Shown piece after piece: positions 49,701 to 60,920 of a stretch of 64,000 nt of DNA (positions are counted from its first letter, which is position 1; each line of letters begins with the position of its first letter). This DNA is from Lateolabrax maculatus (lineage: Eukaryota; Chordata; Actinopteri; Acropomatiformes; Lateolabracidae). Where the stretch lies: contig CM062217.1 in assembly GCA_031216445.1 (NCBI GenBank), positions 26,478,001 through 26,542,000 of the forward strand, in the 5' to 3' direction. The position numbers and the translations under genes were made by a program. The notes under the pieces were generated by a model that was given only the letters and a program-made list of their open reading frames with translations, was not told the origin of the DNA and did no database searches.

Positions 49701-52060
49701 CCCTGCATCTTGTGCACACCATACATTTAATGTAAAAGAGATGCATTGTTATTTCTCAAAACAATTACTGTGCCTCTAAATGTTCTAAGTGTAGGCACCA
49801 CTTGTAGTTAGTTTACTGTTGTGATTTTGCACTAGGGCAACCTTTGTTAGATTACTATGATACACAAAATGATCAAGAAACTCAACTGAGAAACTTTTTA
49901 TAGCTAGAAGAATCAGATGGGAATGTCTGCTTGTGGTATATCCAGTAAATGGTATTCCCCACAAATCAAGATTCCTCATCATTTTATATATATGTAAATA
50001 TATATGGCTCAGGATGTAGAGTGGTGGGTAAACTAGAAAAGTGCTGTATAAATGCAGTCCTTTTACCATACAACCAGATATATTAATAGCTACATTAGGA
50101 TAACCAGTATGGCTAAATCAATTGTCTCTCAGTATGTTTTGTCATATTTCCCAAAACGTATTGTTATTACATTTTTTAGGCTTTCAAATATTGCTTCTGG
50201 TATTGGCATCAAAGATCCAGTATTTAGGGTCTAGTACTAAGAAGCACCTTACTGGCCTACTGAATCTGAGAAAATAATAAAAACAATAAAATAATTATTT
50301 CTCTAACTGAGGTGATATTTTTCTTCTGTTATTAGTAGAATAAAGTCTCCATGTAAACACAGCCAGTGGTACTGAAGTGTCCACACCTGGGTTATCTGTC
50401 CCAGCAGTCCAACCTGTAGTCCACCCAAGAGAGAGCACAGTGTGAGCGGGTAGAGTTCTCACAGCAGACAGGAAAGCCTCAGGTTCCAGAGGTTTAGCCT
50501 GTCCACCTGGACCAGTGAGGATATCTGCATTGAACCATACGGGACGGCTCTGCTCAGCCACCACCTCCTCCAGCAGAACCACAGACGGAGAAACGGCCTC
50601 CACACTGCGTGGGCGAGTACAGCACGGTGTTAGCATCACAAACAACCACACATTACTTACAAGTCAAATAAGCTTGGTCTCACCTCTTAAAGTCTAGTTT
50701 TATTCCCTTGTGGTGCGCCTTCACTCCTTCCAGCCACTCCTTCAGTGTGATGTCACTGTCTGTGTCAGGGGGGTGGGCCATGATCGGCTCTTTGGGGTCA
50801 CGACCCCTCATGATTATGTCGGCCTCAATCATATGAGCGGGACCTGGGGGTGAAAGTAGCTGGTCAAAATGGTCAGTGAAGCACCCGGGGCAACTGCTGG
50901 GTCAACACAGTGAATTGTCCCACACCGTTCATATAGCTGTGAAGTTACGCTGCCTGTTTATTATGACTTGGGTCTTATTTTCTGAGTTTTGGCCATCACA
51001 TTTTTATCCATGTTGTAATAAGCCCATTGTATCCTTTAATGCATCTTTTTGTGTCCACCCCGTTATTAACTATTTACTTCAATAACTGCTCCCTTCATGA
51101 AAGTCCTAATGTTTGGTTTCTGTTCAAACTCTTTAGAGAGGTGTTAATTAAACTGTGTGCTTATTTTAGAGGCTGTTGAATTGTACAGCAGTGTCCGGAG
51201 GGGTGTCTCTAATATTCCGTCCATTTCAATCACTGAGTGTTTAAGCAAAGTGTATCTAATAAACCGACAGATGACTGTGCAGGAAAGGATGAAATAAATG
51301 AATCGCTTTCAGTGGAATGTAATACAATACAGGCTGACAGATCTCCACAGATTTAAATCAATGTCTCTGTGACGAAGCCTCTACAAATGAACGTTAGAAC
51401 GCAGGATTTATTGCAGGACAATGGTACTGGAGTGTAAAAGATATAATCCAGATATCTTGACTGAACTGCTTTATTACTTGTATTATTAGCCTACTCCTCC
51501 CAGCTGATGTGCGTTTCACTGTACTGTTTTGGACTATAACGCCATCCGACTTTATTATGTGGAACTCAAATAAAACCAACAAAGCATCAAAGCTTGAGTG
51601 ATCCATGTATCAGTGTGAGTGACAGGTCAGCCTCATTAATCAAGGGTGACCCTACAATTTATCTTATTTTCATTACCAGTTCATCGGATTACATCACTTT
51701 CTTGATTAATCGATGAGCTGTTTGGTCTGTAAAATGTCAGAATAACAGAAATGGTGTGTCACAGTCTTCCAGAGCTCAAGGTGATGTCTAACAGTGTTTT
51801 CCTTGCTGGACAGCAGCTTCGAGGGAACAGAGCACTGATATTTCTGACGGGATAATGATCTCTGTCACCAGGGAGGATGGACAGTGTCAGTGCATGTCTG
51901 AATAACCCCAGGGGAGGTCACAGTGCGGTTCTGACCCACCTGTGAGGACCTCCGCCAGCCTGCTCCTGCTGTTGACCGCGTGAGCCCACCGGACCCCGGC
52001 AGCGTCCCTCTCCTTCACCCGACTCTGCCTCCAGAAATACTTCAGGGTCTGCTCCGACAT
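46793..52060 (-). CDS. fam151b: fam151b, complete, 5 exons
   Basis: FAM151B belongs to a family with a predicted glycerophosphodiester-phosphodiesterase-like barrel; FAM151B loss affects photoreceptors in mouse, and its biochemistry is poorly defined. Exons on the minus strand: 52060-51940, 50843-50684, 50604-50387, 48433-48298 and 46946-46793. They give 789 nt or 262 residues (human about 276). Signatures in order: MSEQTLKYFWRQSRVKERDA; AHMIEADIIMRGRDPKEPIM; AHPPDTDSDITLKEWLEGVK; HHKGIKLDFK; RPVWFNADILTGPGG; TVLSLGWTTGWTAG; SWDMVHVMEDIC with HPVTFPVRAALLAQS; YTLTVWTGHNDK. An in-frame GTG lies five codons upstream, but the ATG at 52060-52058 matches the family's usual N-terminus and is preferred. 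All phases agree. The orientation opposes ankrd34b, so the two 3' ends converge. Confidence 0.95.
47062..47370. mobile_element. MITE end fragment split by a SINE
   Basis: Begins TATGGAAGCCCATTTGCACC with the CTGTAAGTCATAATTATGAG inner arm of the dhfr-intron MITE. It is interrupted after 47131 by a SINE and resumes at about 47346. The rest of the MITE is missing. It lies in the fam151b intron between exons 5 and 4. Confidence 0.75.
47132..47345 (-). mobile_element. SINE inserted in a MITE, with 15-bp target duplication
   Basis: Body related to the 24.1 kb SINE (TTTATATAGCGCCTTTCTAG, ACATTCACCCATTCACAC, GATTACTAGATCAC). A B box GGTTCAATCCC is present in complement; the A box is missing, so the 5' end is truncated. 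Exact 15-bp duplication ATTATGAGATACTAT at 47117-47131 and 47346-47360. Confidence 0.88.
47371..48297 (-). other. fam151b intron 4, remaining part
   Basis: No repeat or exon recognised in about 0.9 kb. Confidence 0.4.
48434..50386 (-). other. fam151b intron 3
   Basis: AT-rich. Contains a (CA)n run at 48712-48738 and a tiny SINE relic at about 50007-50070 (GGCTCAGGATGTAGAGTGGT next to GTGCTGTATAAATGCAGTCC, that is, head and tail joined). No exon seen. Confidence 0.5.
50844..51939 (-). other. fam151b intron 1
   Basis: About 1.1 kb without recognisable exon, repeat or microsatellite. Confidence 0.4.
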
Positions 52061-52339
52061 CCTCTCTGCGGACACAAACCGGCTGTCACTTCTGTATACA
52101 GTATTAGTTAGTATCAGATCGGTTCAGTGCAGACCGAACAGGTGGTGTGGTGTGAGCTAGCTACACTGCCATCAATTACATGGGGCCGAGTTCACACGGA
52201 CTAGTTTGGCTTTTTTACCCTTTAAATTCTAAACGACGTAAAGTGTAAAGCACCCGATTAAAAGTAAAGCAGTACTGCGTAACTTAGACACCAGAGTCCG
52301 CTCCATAGCTCATCTATCTACCATTGAAAAACAATAACT

Positions 52340-52446
52340 TCTTCCTCTTCCTCTTCTTCTTCTTCCTATTTGGGTTTTAAGGGCAGCTTTGCGTCCTTAA
52401 TGTTGCTTTACTGCCCTCCTGTGGAGGTAGCGAACTCCTACAGTGT
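52340..52446. repeat. CTTCTT-headed dispersed repeat, first copy
   Basis: A CTTCTTCTTCTT run followed by GGGTTTTAAGGGCAGCTTTG and TACTGCCCTCCTGTGGAGGT. A direct second copy is at 52935-53040 (GGGTTTTAACGGCAGCTTGC, CTACTGCCACCTTCTGGAG). This is a common fish LINE-tail type. The MITE at 52457 sits between the copies. Confidence 0.65.
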
Positions 52447-52456
52447 CCTGTTCTCC

Positions 52457-52922
52457 TAGCCTGGGAACCAGATGAATCTGCAGCTCATGTTTCATTTGCT
52501 CTGGCAGATACGTCTGGCCACTCTCCCATTCAAACTGAGTTCTCTGCCGATTTATCGGGTGAACCAATCACAAGCGTTTATCTAGTAGGAGGCGGGTTTA
52601 ATACGATGACTGACAGAGACGAGCGCCATTCAGGTATCTTTGTAAATATCCAAGATGGCGCTACTGTGTTTCCCGGCCGGCTACAGCAGCAGTATTAAAC
52701 GGACTGGACGGTAAATTTTCTCTAAAAGAAGAACAAACAACTGCTCTTAAACTTTATGTTGATAAGAAACATGTGTTTGCCAAACTTCTGACAGGACGTA
52801 CTGTACGACAGGATGGCGTTTCATCGCCAGTCTCCACCCGTCGATAACGCCCTTGGAAATCGAAAATGAACTGAGAGGTTCCAGACTTATACGCATTTGC
52901 GAATTAGTCTGACGACTGGCTA
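52457..52922 (+). mobile_element. TAGCCTGG-ended MITE, copy 3, 9-bp target duplication
   Basis: A 466 bp element, ends TAGCCTGGGAACCAGATGAA and GTCTGACGACTGGCTA. Exact duplication CTGTTCTCC at 52448-52456 and 52923-52931. Same orientation as copy 1. It lies about 400 bp upstream of the fam151b start codon, possibly near its promoter. Confidence 0.88.
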
Positions 52923-52934
52923 CTGTTCTCCTTC

Positions 52935-53610
52935 TTTTTCTTCTTGTTCTTCTTTTTCTTTGGGTTTTAACGGCAGCTTGCATCCATATCGTTGCACTAC
53001 TGCCACCTTCTGGAGTTAGTTACCTCCTACAATGTCCGAACTGTTAGACTTTCCTCATCAGTTCTGTTCTCCTGAAGCTGACCAAACGTGTTCTACCTTG
53101 CCCAATTCCTCCACACTCCAGTCTGTTCTTTATTCCTGCTCCTGTCATCCCCGATCTTCTCATTTCTTCCATCATGTTCTTTCTAAGCACATCTCTACAG
53201 TTTCTGGCATCTAGCAATGATCACAAAAAACGGTTGGATGCTTCCCTATAATGTGAAGCGTAGCCCACTGTTCAGATTACTGTGCCCTATTCTTAATCTG
53301 TCATGACTGTCTCCTGTTTTCTATTTCCTCCCCTACATGTCACAATACCAACTTTATTTTGAATTGAAAGTAAATGTCTTAATCTCATCTCCTGATCCCA
53401 GTGCTGCTGCCACTCTTTATTGTTTCCTTCAGTAAAATGCCCTTTCCTGCTGATTTTGATTGACTAATACATGTTTCCATTTTTACCAGCTTGTTTTTTC
53501 CCGGCACTCCTGAGATATCTAGTTCATGAAAACGGGACGGATCGAAAGACGGACAACCCAAAAACATTGCTGCCCCCATCCAACAATAACCTTTGTCACG
53601 CATAGACAGT
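52935..53610. repeat. second CTTCTT-headed repeat and attached LINE-like sequence
   Basis: Continues from the repeated tail into about 570 bp of sequence that looks like an old LINE 3' region on the minus strand, but has no confident protein match. Confidence 0.35.
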
Positions 53611-54041
53611 GAAATTGATTGCTGATCAAGAATTACAGCACAAAGTGTGTTGGTTTTGTTTTGTTTACTGTGGTAGGTACAACAGCTTCAGGTCATACTT
53701 TGTCACCTTGTGTGGCCGTAGTAGCTAAGTCGGATACAATGCATCTCTTCTTGTGAGAAAAATCCCTATGGATATGGTTCCTGACAAACAAATGTCATAA
53801 ACTAACCTAAAAAACTGAGCTTAACAACAAGACTGTATTAAGGAAAGTGGGACTTTCACACTCAGATGTCCCTTCAGTTCGTAAGCTATTAAAAGAAGCT
53901 GAATGAATGAAATTTCAAGGAACAAAAACTAAGGCTATATCAAAGTTGAGAGTGAAATTCTACAAGGTGCATACAATACAGAGAAACTGTGAATCCAAAG
54001 TGGATTTAGACAACTGATAGAAGACAATTTTTCTGTATCAG

Positions 54042-54327
54042 TGTTTTGAGAATGCAGCTGATGGTGATAGGTGGAGGAAGAACATCCATCTGACATCACC
54101 AAGGCTGGAGAAACCCACCCCAGTGCAGATAAGGTAACCCACAGTTATTGTCTTTTCTAAGCATCACTATCTGGTGTTGAATGGTTTTAATATGTAACAT
54201 TGTGTCACTGTTTAAAAGTGAGCTGTCAGAAGCAGCGTATGAGAAGCTGGCAGATGTGACATTGGATGCTCTGGCTGATTATTTTGAAGACCTTACAGAT
54301 GAAGCTTTCACTGGAGCAGACTACGAT
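54042..54327 (+). CDS. fxn: frataxin (fxn) exons 2 and 3 only, partial or relic
   Basis: Frataxin is the mitochondrial matrix protein that promotes iron-sulfur cluster assembly on ISCU/NFS1. Exon 54219-54327 encodes SELSEAAYEKLADVTLDALA then DYFEDLTDEAFTGADYD, matching the first helix and acidic ridge of mature frataxin (human [20 protein letters not shown]). Exon 54042-54133, after TTTTTCTGTATCAG, reads RWRKNIHLTSPRLEKPTPVQ and joins in phase 2, as human exon 2 does. Sizes fit: 92 and 109 nt against 98 and 121 in human. Exon 3 stops 12 nt early at GAT|GTTAGT, just before the VSFG codons. I found no exon 1 (targeting peptide) upstream and no GVLTVKLGGD or IWLSSP exons in the 9.7 kb downstream. 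It may continue beyond the window with long introns, or be a partial duplicate or pseudogene. Neighbouring fam151b is divergent. Confidence 0.75.
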
Positions 54328-55849
54328 GTTAGTCAGTCTTTTTTTTTCCTGTTCACTGCCACTTTGGAACATCTCTGACTGCAGTATATTCTATTTTTAC
54401 ACTCCAGTAATAGGTTGATGGGCATTTGTTGATCATGCCATTGCCAAGGCAACACGTTTATTATCATGGTTCTTATTTTTTACTTCTTCTTAATGGGGAA
54501 TATGAGTATAAAAAAAAATTGTGAGTGGAAATAAGGAGGGAATCGTCACATTGGAGAGTTTGTAAACAGCAAATAATTGATAATTTGACTTAATAACTAT
54601 TAATTAACAAAAACTAGTTGGCTACCAAAATGATCCCTGAATAAAACCTTAACCAAAACATAGCTGACAGTAGAATGAACTTTACTGTAGGGCAGGTCAC
54701 ATGAATCAGTGGTAGTGAGTGTGACCCTCCTCTAAGGGAAGCTGTTAACCAACAACTTGATTTTTATAGCAGAACCTTGTCATTGATGTCTTAGTTTCAT
54801 CATTTGGAAAGTGTGATTAAGGCTGTTAATCAGAACTGTTGCACTCAATATGCTTTTTCACGTTATTTGGTCATATTGATATAATAGATAAAGAGGGGTC
54901 CCTACACTGCAAATCCTGTCTGCAAACCATTTACAGAGGTTTGTTGTTGCAGCATACATGTTATTTACATGCTAGTACTGAATAAATAGTGAATAAATTA
55001 ATTTCATCATCACTGCTTTATTCTTACTATTGCTATTTCTTTAACGTGGTAACTGTACTGTAACTGTAACTGTAATGTCTAAAAAGCCAAACCTCTCCTG
55101 ATACTGAACTGTAGCTACATTAAAATATTTTAAAGGGAATGTAAGATAAGGCAAACTTTTAAGGAAAATCAGCTTTGCAGATGTTTTATAGGGAAGGAAA
55201 CACAGTGTGAATGGCTGTAAATATTGAAACAGGGCCTTAGTTTAATCACGAAAAAACTCCACAGGGCACCTTTAAGGTTTAGAATTACACAGATGACAGA
55301 AAGACATAGAGGTGTTAACAAAGGTGGCTGCTCATCAAAATGTTGTCATTGGCAAAGGAGTGTCAATTAGCCTTCAAATAGTTTCCAAAACAATGTTTCA
55401 CCTCTCGTTCTGCTGCACATGGATTTATTTTAAATAGCGTGTCCTAAAACTGTAGTGTAGGCCGACCTAATGTAATAGAAACATGGTTCAAGGCTCTAAA
55501 TTAATTTAGAAGGAAGCTTGATTTTATTTGCAAAATCCAAAGGTAAACAAAAGGCCATTGTTAACTGTTCCTGCTTCAGCTTCCATAATGGTCAGTATGC
55601 ACAGCAGACTTTGTTTTGCCTCCAGGACCAAAGTTGATGCTCACCTCCCTCACTTTACCCAGCAGCTGGGAAGCAGGACACAGGAACTTTCTTGTGTCTT
55701 GAGAAGCTTCAGCATTTTTTCAGAGACAGTACTCAGTCAGAAACACTTGGTGTGAAACTTGATCTACATGCAGTAGATATATTTGCAGTTAGATGTATTT
55801 GGCGGTATGCTCTGTTCTGGGACAGAGAGCAGCGAGACTCCCCAAAGGA
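54328..55849. other. sequence after fxn exon 3
   Basis: AT-rich, no recognisable exon. A dispersed ACAGGGCACCTTTAAGG fragment lies near 55262. Nothing else identified. Confidence 0.4.
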
Positions 55850-56035
55850 TCATACCAGGCAAAACCTCCCTGTCCTTCCATGCGCATGCATGGAAAGCCT
55901 AAGGCAGGGAGAGCAGCAGCAGGGACCCCCGAAACGATTGCACAAGGCAAAACCTCCCTGCCATTCCAGGTGCATACGTGGTAAGCTTAAGGCAGGGAGA
56001 GCAGTGGCAAGAACCCCCCGTAGGGTACAGAACAG
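55850..56035. repeat. 88-bp tandem repeat, about two copies
   Basis: GGCAAAACCTCCCTG recurs at 55858 and 55946, and AAGGCAGGGAGAGCAG at about 55902 and 55990, giving a period of 88 bp. It keeps several frames open by chance. Confidence 0.75.
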
Positions 56036-57919
56036 AGCAGGCATCAATGACAACAGAAATGACATTGATAAGTCAGACACAGCATGAAGGGAGGAGCTGT
56101 GGTAGAGGTGTGTTGTGAAGCGGGTTGGTGAGGAAGGAGTAAGTATAGGCAGGCTGAAGCAGCTTAAATAGGGCGCCCTGAATGAGATTGCCAATATTGC
56201 GTAGATGGGAATCAGCTGATCCATCAGCTGATGTGGCTCCTGGATTGGAATGGTCAGCTGATGTAGCTGGGATATTGAGCTGAGCTTGACTCTGTGGCCT
56301 GTCTGAACTAACGCGATGCTCAATATTTACTAATATTGAGAATATATTACTATTGATTTCACTGCTAGGCTAATTTCTTCTCTGCTCCGTCACCAGCCCC
56401 TGTCTGCTCTGAGCTCACCACAGCGGCAATGCAGTGGCATTTTTATGTTAATTTTCTAATTAGAAAAGCTGGATGGATACAGTGGCTTTTTTTTTTTCAT
56501 TTTGGCAATAAAGAGTCAAATAATGATCAGCTGTAAACTGCATTCATTTCAATGAAGCAGCAAAGGACGGTCTGTAAATGATCTCCAGCGTAAGTCGCCA
56601 TAACCTTGCTTTGGAAAGCAAAAAATATGGTCTCTCAGATGAGCTGAAACAAAAGAGCCTGCGTAACAGCAGTAAGGTCTAGACAGTTGAGCTCTTTTTT
56701 TCCATGTTATTTTTCCTGATAGTGGAACCTTGTGCACAGGCAGACACAGGCAGTTTAATTACCTCAACCAGCTGATGGAAACGCACGTAATTCAGTTTCT
56801 ATTTGTTGCGATTGGGTTCAAGTGGAATCTAACGATCAGGCAAAATGATCGCAGTCAACTCAAATAATCACGATCAGGCGATTATGTAAAAATTTCAACT
56901 GGCTTATCCATGTTATTTCAAAGTTGACTCTTTGTTTTTACCAGTGATTGGCTGGAGGGTATGCATTATTTTCAGATAACCTTGCAACTCTGACATAGTG
57001 TCATTATGAGTGTTCTAAATTAAGCTTCATAGTTGGAAGGCTTCACTGTCAGTTGTTAGTAAGTTATGACTTTTTCTACTGTTGGAATAATAAATTCAGG
57101 TTTACTCCGAACTGGATTCCTCTTTGTTCCGTAATGAGCCTCTATGTGGTATGTTACTTATGACAGCTGCATGGCTTGTTTCACTTCTATAAACATCTCA
57201 TTCCTCTTTCAGTCCTACTGTCTTTATAGATCCTCATCAACCCTTTATTGGTCCACAAAAATATATGCAACAAATATATATTGGTGGAACATTTGCCATT
57301 TGCTGGACATTTTAACTTGGATAGCATTAACATAAATCAGCCCACAGACAGCTGGTACAGTGCAAAACAGTATGAATTATGGTCTAAACTTTCAAAAGCC
57401 AGAGGAAAGTATGATTGTAGTCTTGTCCAATCTATGCAGTTCTTGTTTTGTGGAGAGACTACAGACTGTAGGTGTGGGCTGCGCACAGCCCGTTACCCCT
57501 CTCTGCTCTACAATTTTGTTTCAGACATGGCCTGGTGTTGGGCTGCTGGGTTCTGTTGCCTTATTGATTTCTTGCCCAGTAGAATCGACACACTTAGAGC
57601 CTGTTGTTCTTGTTGGCAGACGACTCGAGTTTATCTGTCAGGAAGCTTAAAAACAGTAAATCCTGGTGTTCCACAGACACAGTGAGAGGCCTACCCTGAC
57701 CTGTCAGGAAAGAGAGTAGCAGGGAGCTGGAGGCTATTTAGAGGTCAGAGCAGTTTCAGTTTTCTTTCCAGAATGGGGCTTCATTTTGTATTCTTTATTG
57801 TCTATCAGTGTTGTGATAACATTTTAATCACCAAATTCATTGTACAGAAATAAAAGGATGCCTCTGTTCAACAGAGTGCACAAGGACTCTACATAAGCAG
57901 TCAGACTGTTAAACTATAT
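56036..57919. other. gene-poor stretch
   Basis: No supported exon, RNA gene or named repeat. Confidence 0.35.
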
Positions 57920-58324
57920 TGTCACGGCCCAGCCATGATCCCTGTGTTTTTGTTTTTGTTTTTCCTCATGTTTCCCTGTTTCCCCTGCACACCTGTCTTG
58001 TGTTTAGATCTCATTTGCACAGCCCTTGTGTTTCCCTCCTTCTCCTGCTGCCTGCCTGCCCACCCGAGCTGTGTCTTGTTCCTGATTAGTCTTGTGTGCA
58101 TACATGTCCCTGGGTTTCCTTTGTTCTCTGTCTGGTCCTTGTCATTGGTGTGGTGTGTTTTTCATGACGTTTGTGTCGTTCCTGTTGTTCCTGTCATGTC
58201 CTGGCTTCCCTGGCTCCCCTTTTTGTGTGAATTTCGTAAGTTTCCTTTCGTTTGAATAAGCCTTTTTTGACCTTTTTGAAATTTGTGTCTGCGATCGGAT
58301 CCTTTCCTTGCCCGAACTGTGACA
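57920..58324 (+). mobile_element. probable solo LTR
   Basis: A 405 bp unit starting TGTCACGGCCCAGCC and ending CCCGAACTGTGACA, so the TG...CA ends are also short inverted repeats (TGTCAC/TGTGACA). T- and C-rich U3-like body, with TTTGAATAAGCC as a possible polyadenylation signal about 70 bp from the end. No clear 5-bp target duplication (flanks CTATAT and TGTATG). Confidence 0.5.
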
Positions 58325-58339
58325 TGTATGATCTAAACT

Positions 58340-58790
58340 AATACATTGGAAAAGGTTCAAGGGTTCAAGCTTCATTTATTTGTCATTTTACGACATAGGG
58401 TTGCACAGCGAAATAAAAGTTTCAATGCTACACACGGAACATATACAGATAATTACATATATATGTTTTTATATACATATACATATACAAGTATACACCC
58501 AGGAAATAATTCTGTTGTATTTTTTGAACTTGTGTCTATGGGAATGTAAACAACAACAACAACACAATGTTGGTAATATGGTCTATGTTTTTTTTTCTTC
58601 ACACTGAAGTTCGACATCTGGAAACATTGTCCATCAACTTTGTCTGCGTTTGAGCACCAAGCATCATTGATGTAAACACAGAGTCCGTCTCCCCTCATCT
58701 TACTACTCTTGTCTGAGCACTTGTGCCGTATGGTCCGACTGGTCTGGCTGGGTGGTCAGAAGATGCTGTGGACAGTGATCGCCTCAAGGT
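58340..58790 (-). mobile_element. LINE relic: tail joined to endonuclease fragment
   Basis: A LINE-tail-like piece (TTCATTTATTTGTCATTTTA at about 58371) is followed by a minus-strand segment reading RGDGLCVYINDAWCSNADKV, characteristic of the AP-endonuclease domain of non-LTR elements. The RT region between is missing. Confidence 0.65.
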
Positions 58791-58799
58791 CCCCTTAAT

Positions 58800-59570
58800 C
58801 CAAAACTTCATTGTCTAAGTGTATTTCTTCCATAGGTAATACGTGTTTCAACAATAATAAAAAAAAAAAAATGAGTGAAGTTTGAAGAAGCTATGACCTC
58901 TGCATCTGGATGACTCGTTCTAACATTAAAATTATTAACCAAACAGTGTCCTGTAAATGAGATTACATCAGGTAGAGCTGCATGCTAGATCTTCAGACTT
59001 GACCTACTATACGGACCCTTTTGTGTGTGCAAGCAGTTTTACAGCACACTCGACGATTATGGTTGATGTTTCAAGTTTACTTTTGGCTTGACTTCAAAAA
59101 TACGTGGTTGAGATGGTTGGATGTCTGGTTGTCTGACCACTTAAGTTGTTTGTCCTGTTGGGTGAAAGTGAAGGTCCCCAGCTCCCAGCAATGGAATATA
59201 CCAGTAAATGATAACTAGAACCGATTGAATGATGAAAATTATGATAAGAAATAACTTGAGTTACATACAGTAAGTAAAACAAGATAGTGCTTTATTGAGA
59301 TTAGCCTTACACCCTACTCCACCACAAGCAGTGGTGACAGATAGATAGCAGTGTTTCAGGAGACCAGGGGCTGGGTGCATAAAACTCTGTGTAGATTAAT
59401 GACTAAAGCTGTGTATGCACAAAGACAGAAATGTGCAATAATTGTGGAACCAGGCGCACATGCACAAGCTTCATTTCCACAGCTAGCTATAAATGGACGT
59501 AAAAACGCCCTTAAACATTTGTTTGTACATGGATACTTTTACCAGTTCCACCACTCATTACAAAAATTTG
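58800..59570. other. gene-poor stretch
   Basis: Includes a probable old repeat at about 59365-59515 (GCTGGGTGCATAAAACTCTG). No exon seen. Confidence 0.3.
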
Positions 59571-59579
59571 AACACGCTA

Positions 59580-59910
59580 TGGTGACCAGAGGAAAAATCC
59601 TACTGACTTTGGTAATCCTCTGTTTTGTTTCCTCTAGTGCTGCTATGGGGTTGACATTCTTGGCTTTTAATTAAATATTTCAAAAACTGTTGGATGGATT
59701 GTCAGGAAATTTGGTACAGATATACTTTGTTTTAGTGCTAATGAGCAACTGTTAGAATGCTAACATGCTAAACTAACATAGTGAAAATGGCAATCATTAT
59801 ACCTGCTTAACATCAGCATGTCAGCATTGTCATTGTTAGCATGCTGGTGTTACTGCAGCATTTAGCTCATGCACCCTAACAGAGCTGCTGGCATGGCTGA
59901 AGACTCTTGT
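59580..59910. repeat. dispersed fish repeat
   Basis: Contains TGGATGGATTGTCAGGAAAT followed by TTGGTACAGA, and GCTAACATGCTAAACTAACA with TTAGCATGCTGGTGTTACTG. I know this text as a very common teleost repeat. Ends not fixed. Confidence 0.55.
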
Positions 59911-60465
59911 TCAGTATGTTGATTCATTAAATTCCTTCAGAAGTTCCACAAATGGACAGATCAGTATTATGATGTGTTCCTGCAAGCTGATACTATTTTG
60001 GAGTGTGTCATCTCCTGTTCAGATTGACATATCACTGGGGGATGAACTGTGATGGGATATGTGTGCGTTTGTGTGTGCCAGCCTGTCTTTAGTGATGCTC
60101 GACACTGTCACGCCCAGGTCTGATAACAGCTGCTCTTGATGTGGAAGTTGTCTCACTGACTGGTTGCCTGATCAGTATTATCAGAGAAAGATTGTGCTAG
60201 AAATGTGCACTTTGTTTCATGTTTCCCATGATTATCATCACACTGCACTGCCTGTAGTGTGTATGTCCTGTCACTGGTAGGTAGGTTTGGAATGTCTGGG
60301 ACGTCCACTCCACAGATCCATGAGGCCGTCTCAAGACTGCTGTGTCTCTTTTTATTTTTTCATCCCCCCCTCCCTTTTCTCTTTTGTAACATCTTCTTCC
60401 ACCGTGTCAGTCGTCCAAGAGAGGATGATTAATAAAGCAGCCACGTGTGTGTATGTGTGGGTGTG
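59911..60465. other. gene-poor stretch
   Basis: No supported feature. Confidence 0.3.
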
Positions 60466-60590
60466 TCAATTCAAGTCAATTTTATTTGTATAGCGCCAAA
60501 TCATAACAAAAGTTATCTCAAGACGCTTTCACATAGAGCAGGTCTAGACCATACTCTTTATGAGCAGCACTTGGCGACAGTGGCGAGGAA
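60466..60590 (-). mobile_element. short LINE tail copy with (TTGAC)n-type end
   Basis: About 125 bp of the tail family at 10.5, 13.1 and 35 kb (GTATAGCGCCAAATCATAAC, AGACGCTTTCACATAGAG). It has an internal deletion of about 50 bp between CTCTTTA and TGAGCAGC. Confidence 0.8.
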
Positions 60591-60816
60591 ACCACTGCTC
60601 TAGATGCTGCTCAAAAACAAAACGTCCTATGCTCCTTGTACTGTTATTTGTACAGTTATTTGAATTGTATAATTACTGTCTGTAAAATAAAAAACAAAAA
60701 TGTCCTTGTTCTTTTTGCTTGTATTGCAAACTAGCTACGTTTCCAACAGCAAAAATGGCATCCCAGAATATGAATGCAGAGGATGTTATGGATGAGCATG
60801 CACTGCAGTGTTTTGG

Positions 60817-60920
60817 TAGCCTGGGAACCAGACGAATCTGAGTTCATGTTTCATTTGCTCTGGCAGATATGTCTGGCCCCTTTCCCATTCAAACTGATTT
60901 CTTGCCGTTGTATTGGGCTG
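60817..60920 (+). mobile_element. TAGCCTGG-ended MITE, truncated copy 4
   Basis: Begins TAGCCTGGGAACCAGACGAA as copies 1-3 do, and is lost after about 104 bp near GTATTGGGCTG. No right end or duplication. Confidence 0.75.

Noticed and set aside
52935..53610. fxn exon 1 upstream of the frataxin exons
   Set aside because: The only start-bearing frame (about 53032) lies in repeat sequence, lacks an Arg-rich targeting peptide and has no donor in the right phase.
55850..56323. 157-codon minus-strand open frame
   Set aside because: It lies over the 88-bp tandem repeat, has no start context, splice pattern or recognisable domain, and the repeat itself keeps frames open.
57248..57685. 145-codon plus-strand frame
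   Set aside because: No domain or splice sites; composition shifts along the frame and it sits in gene-poor DNA.
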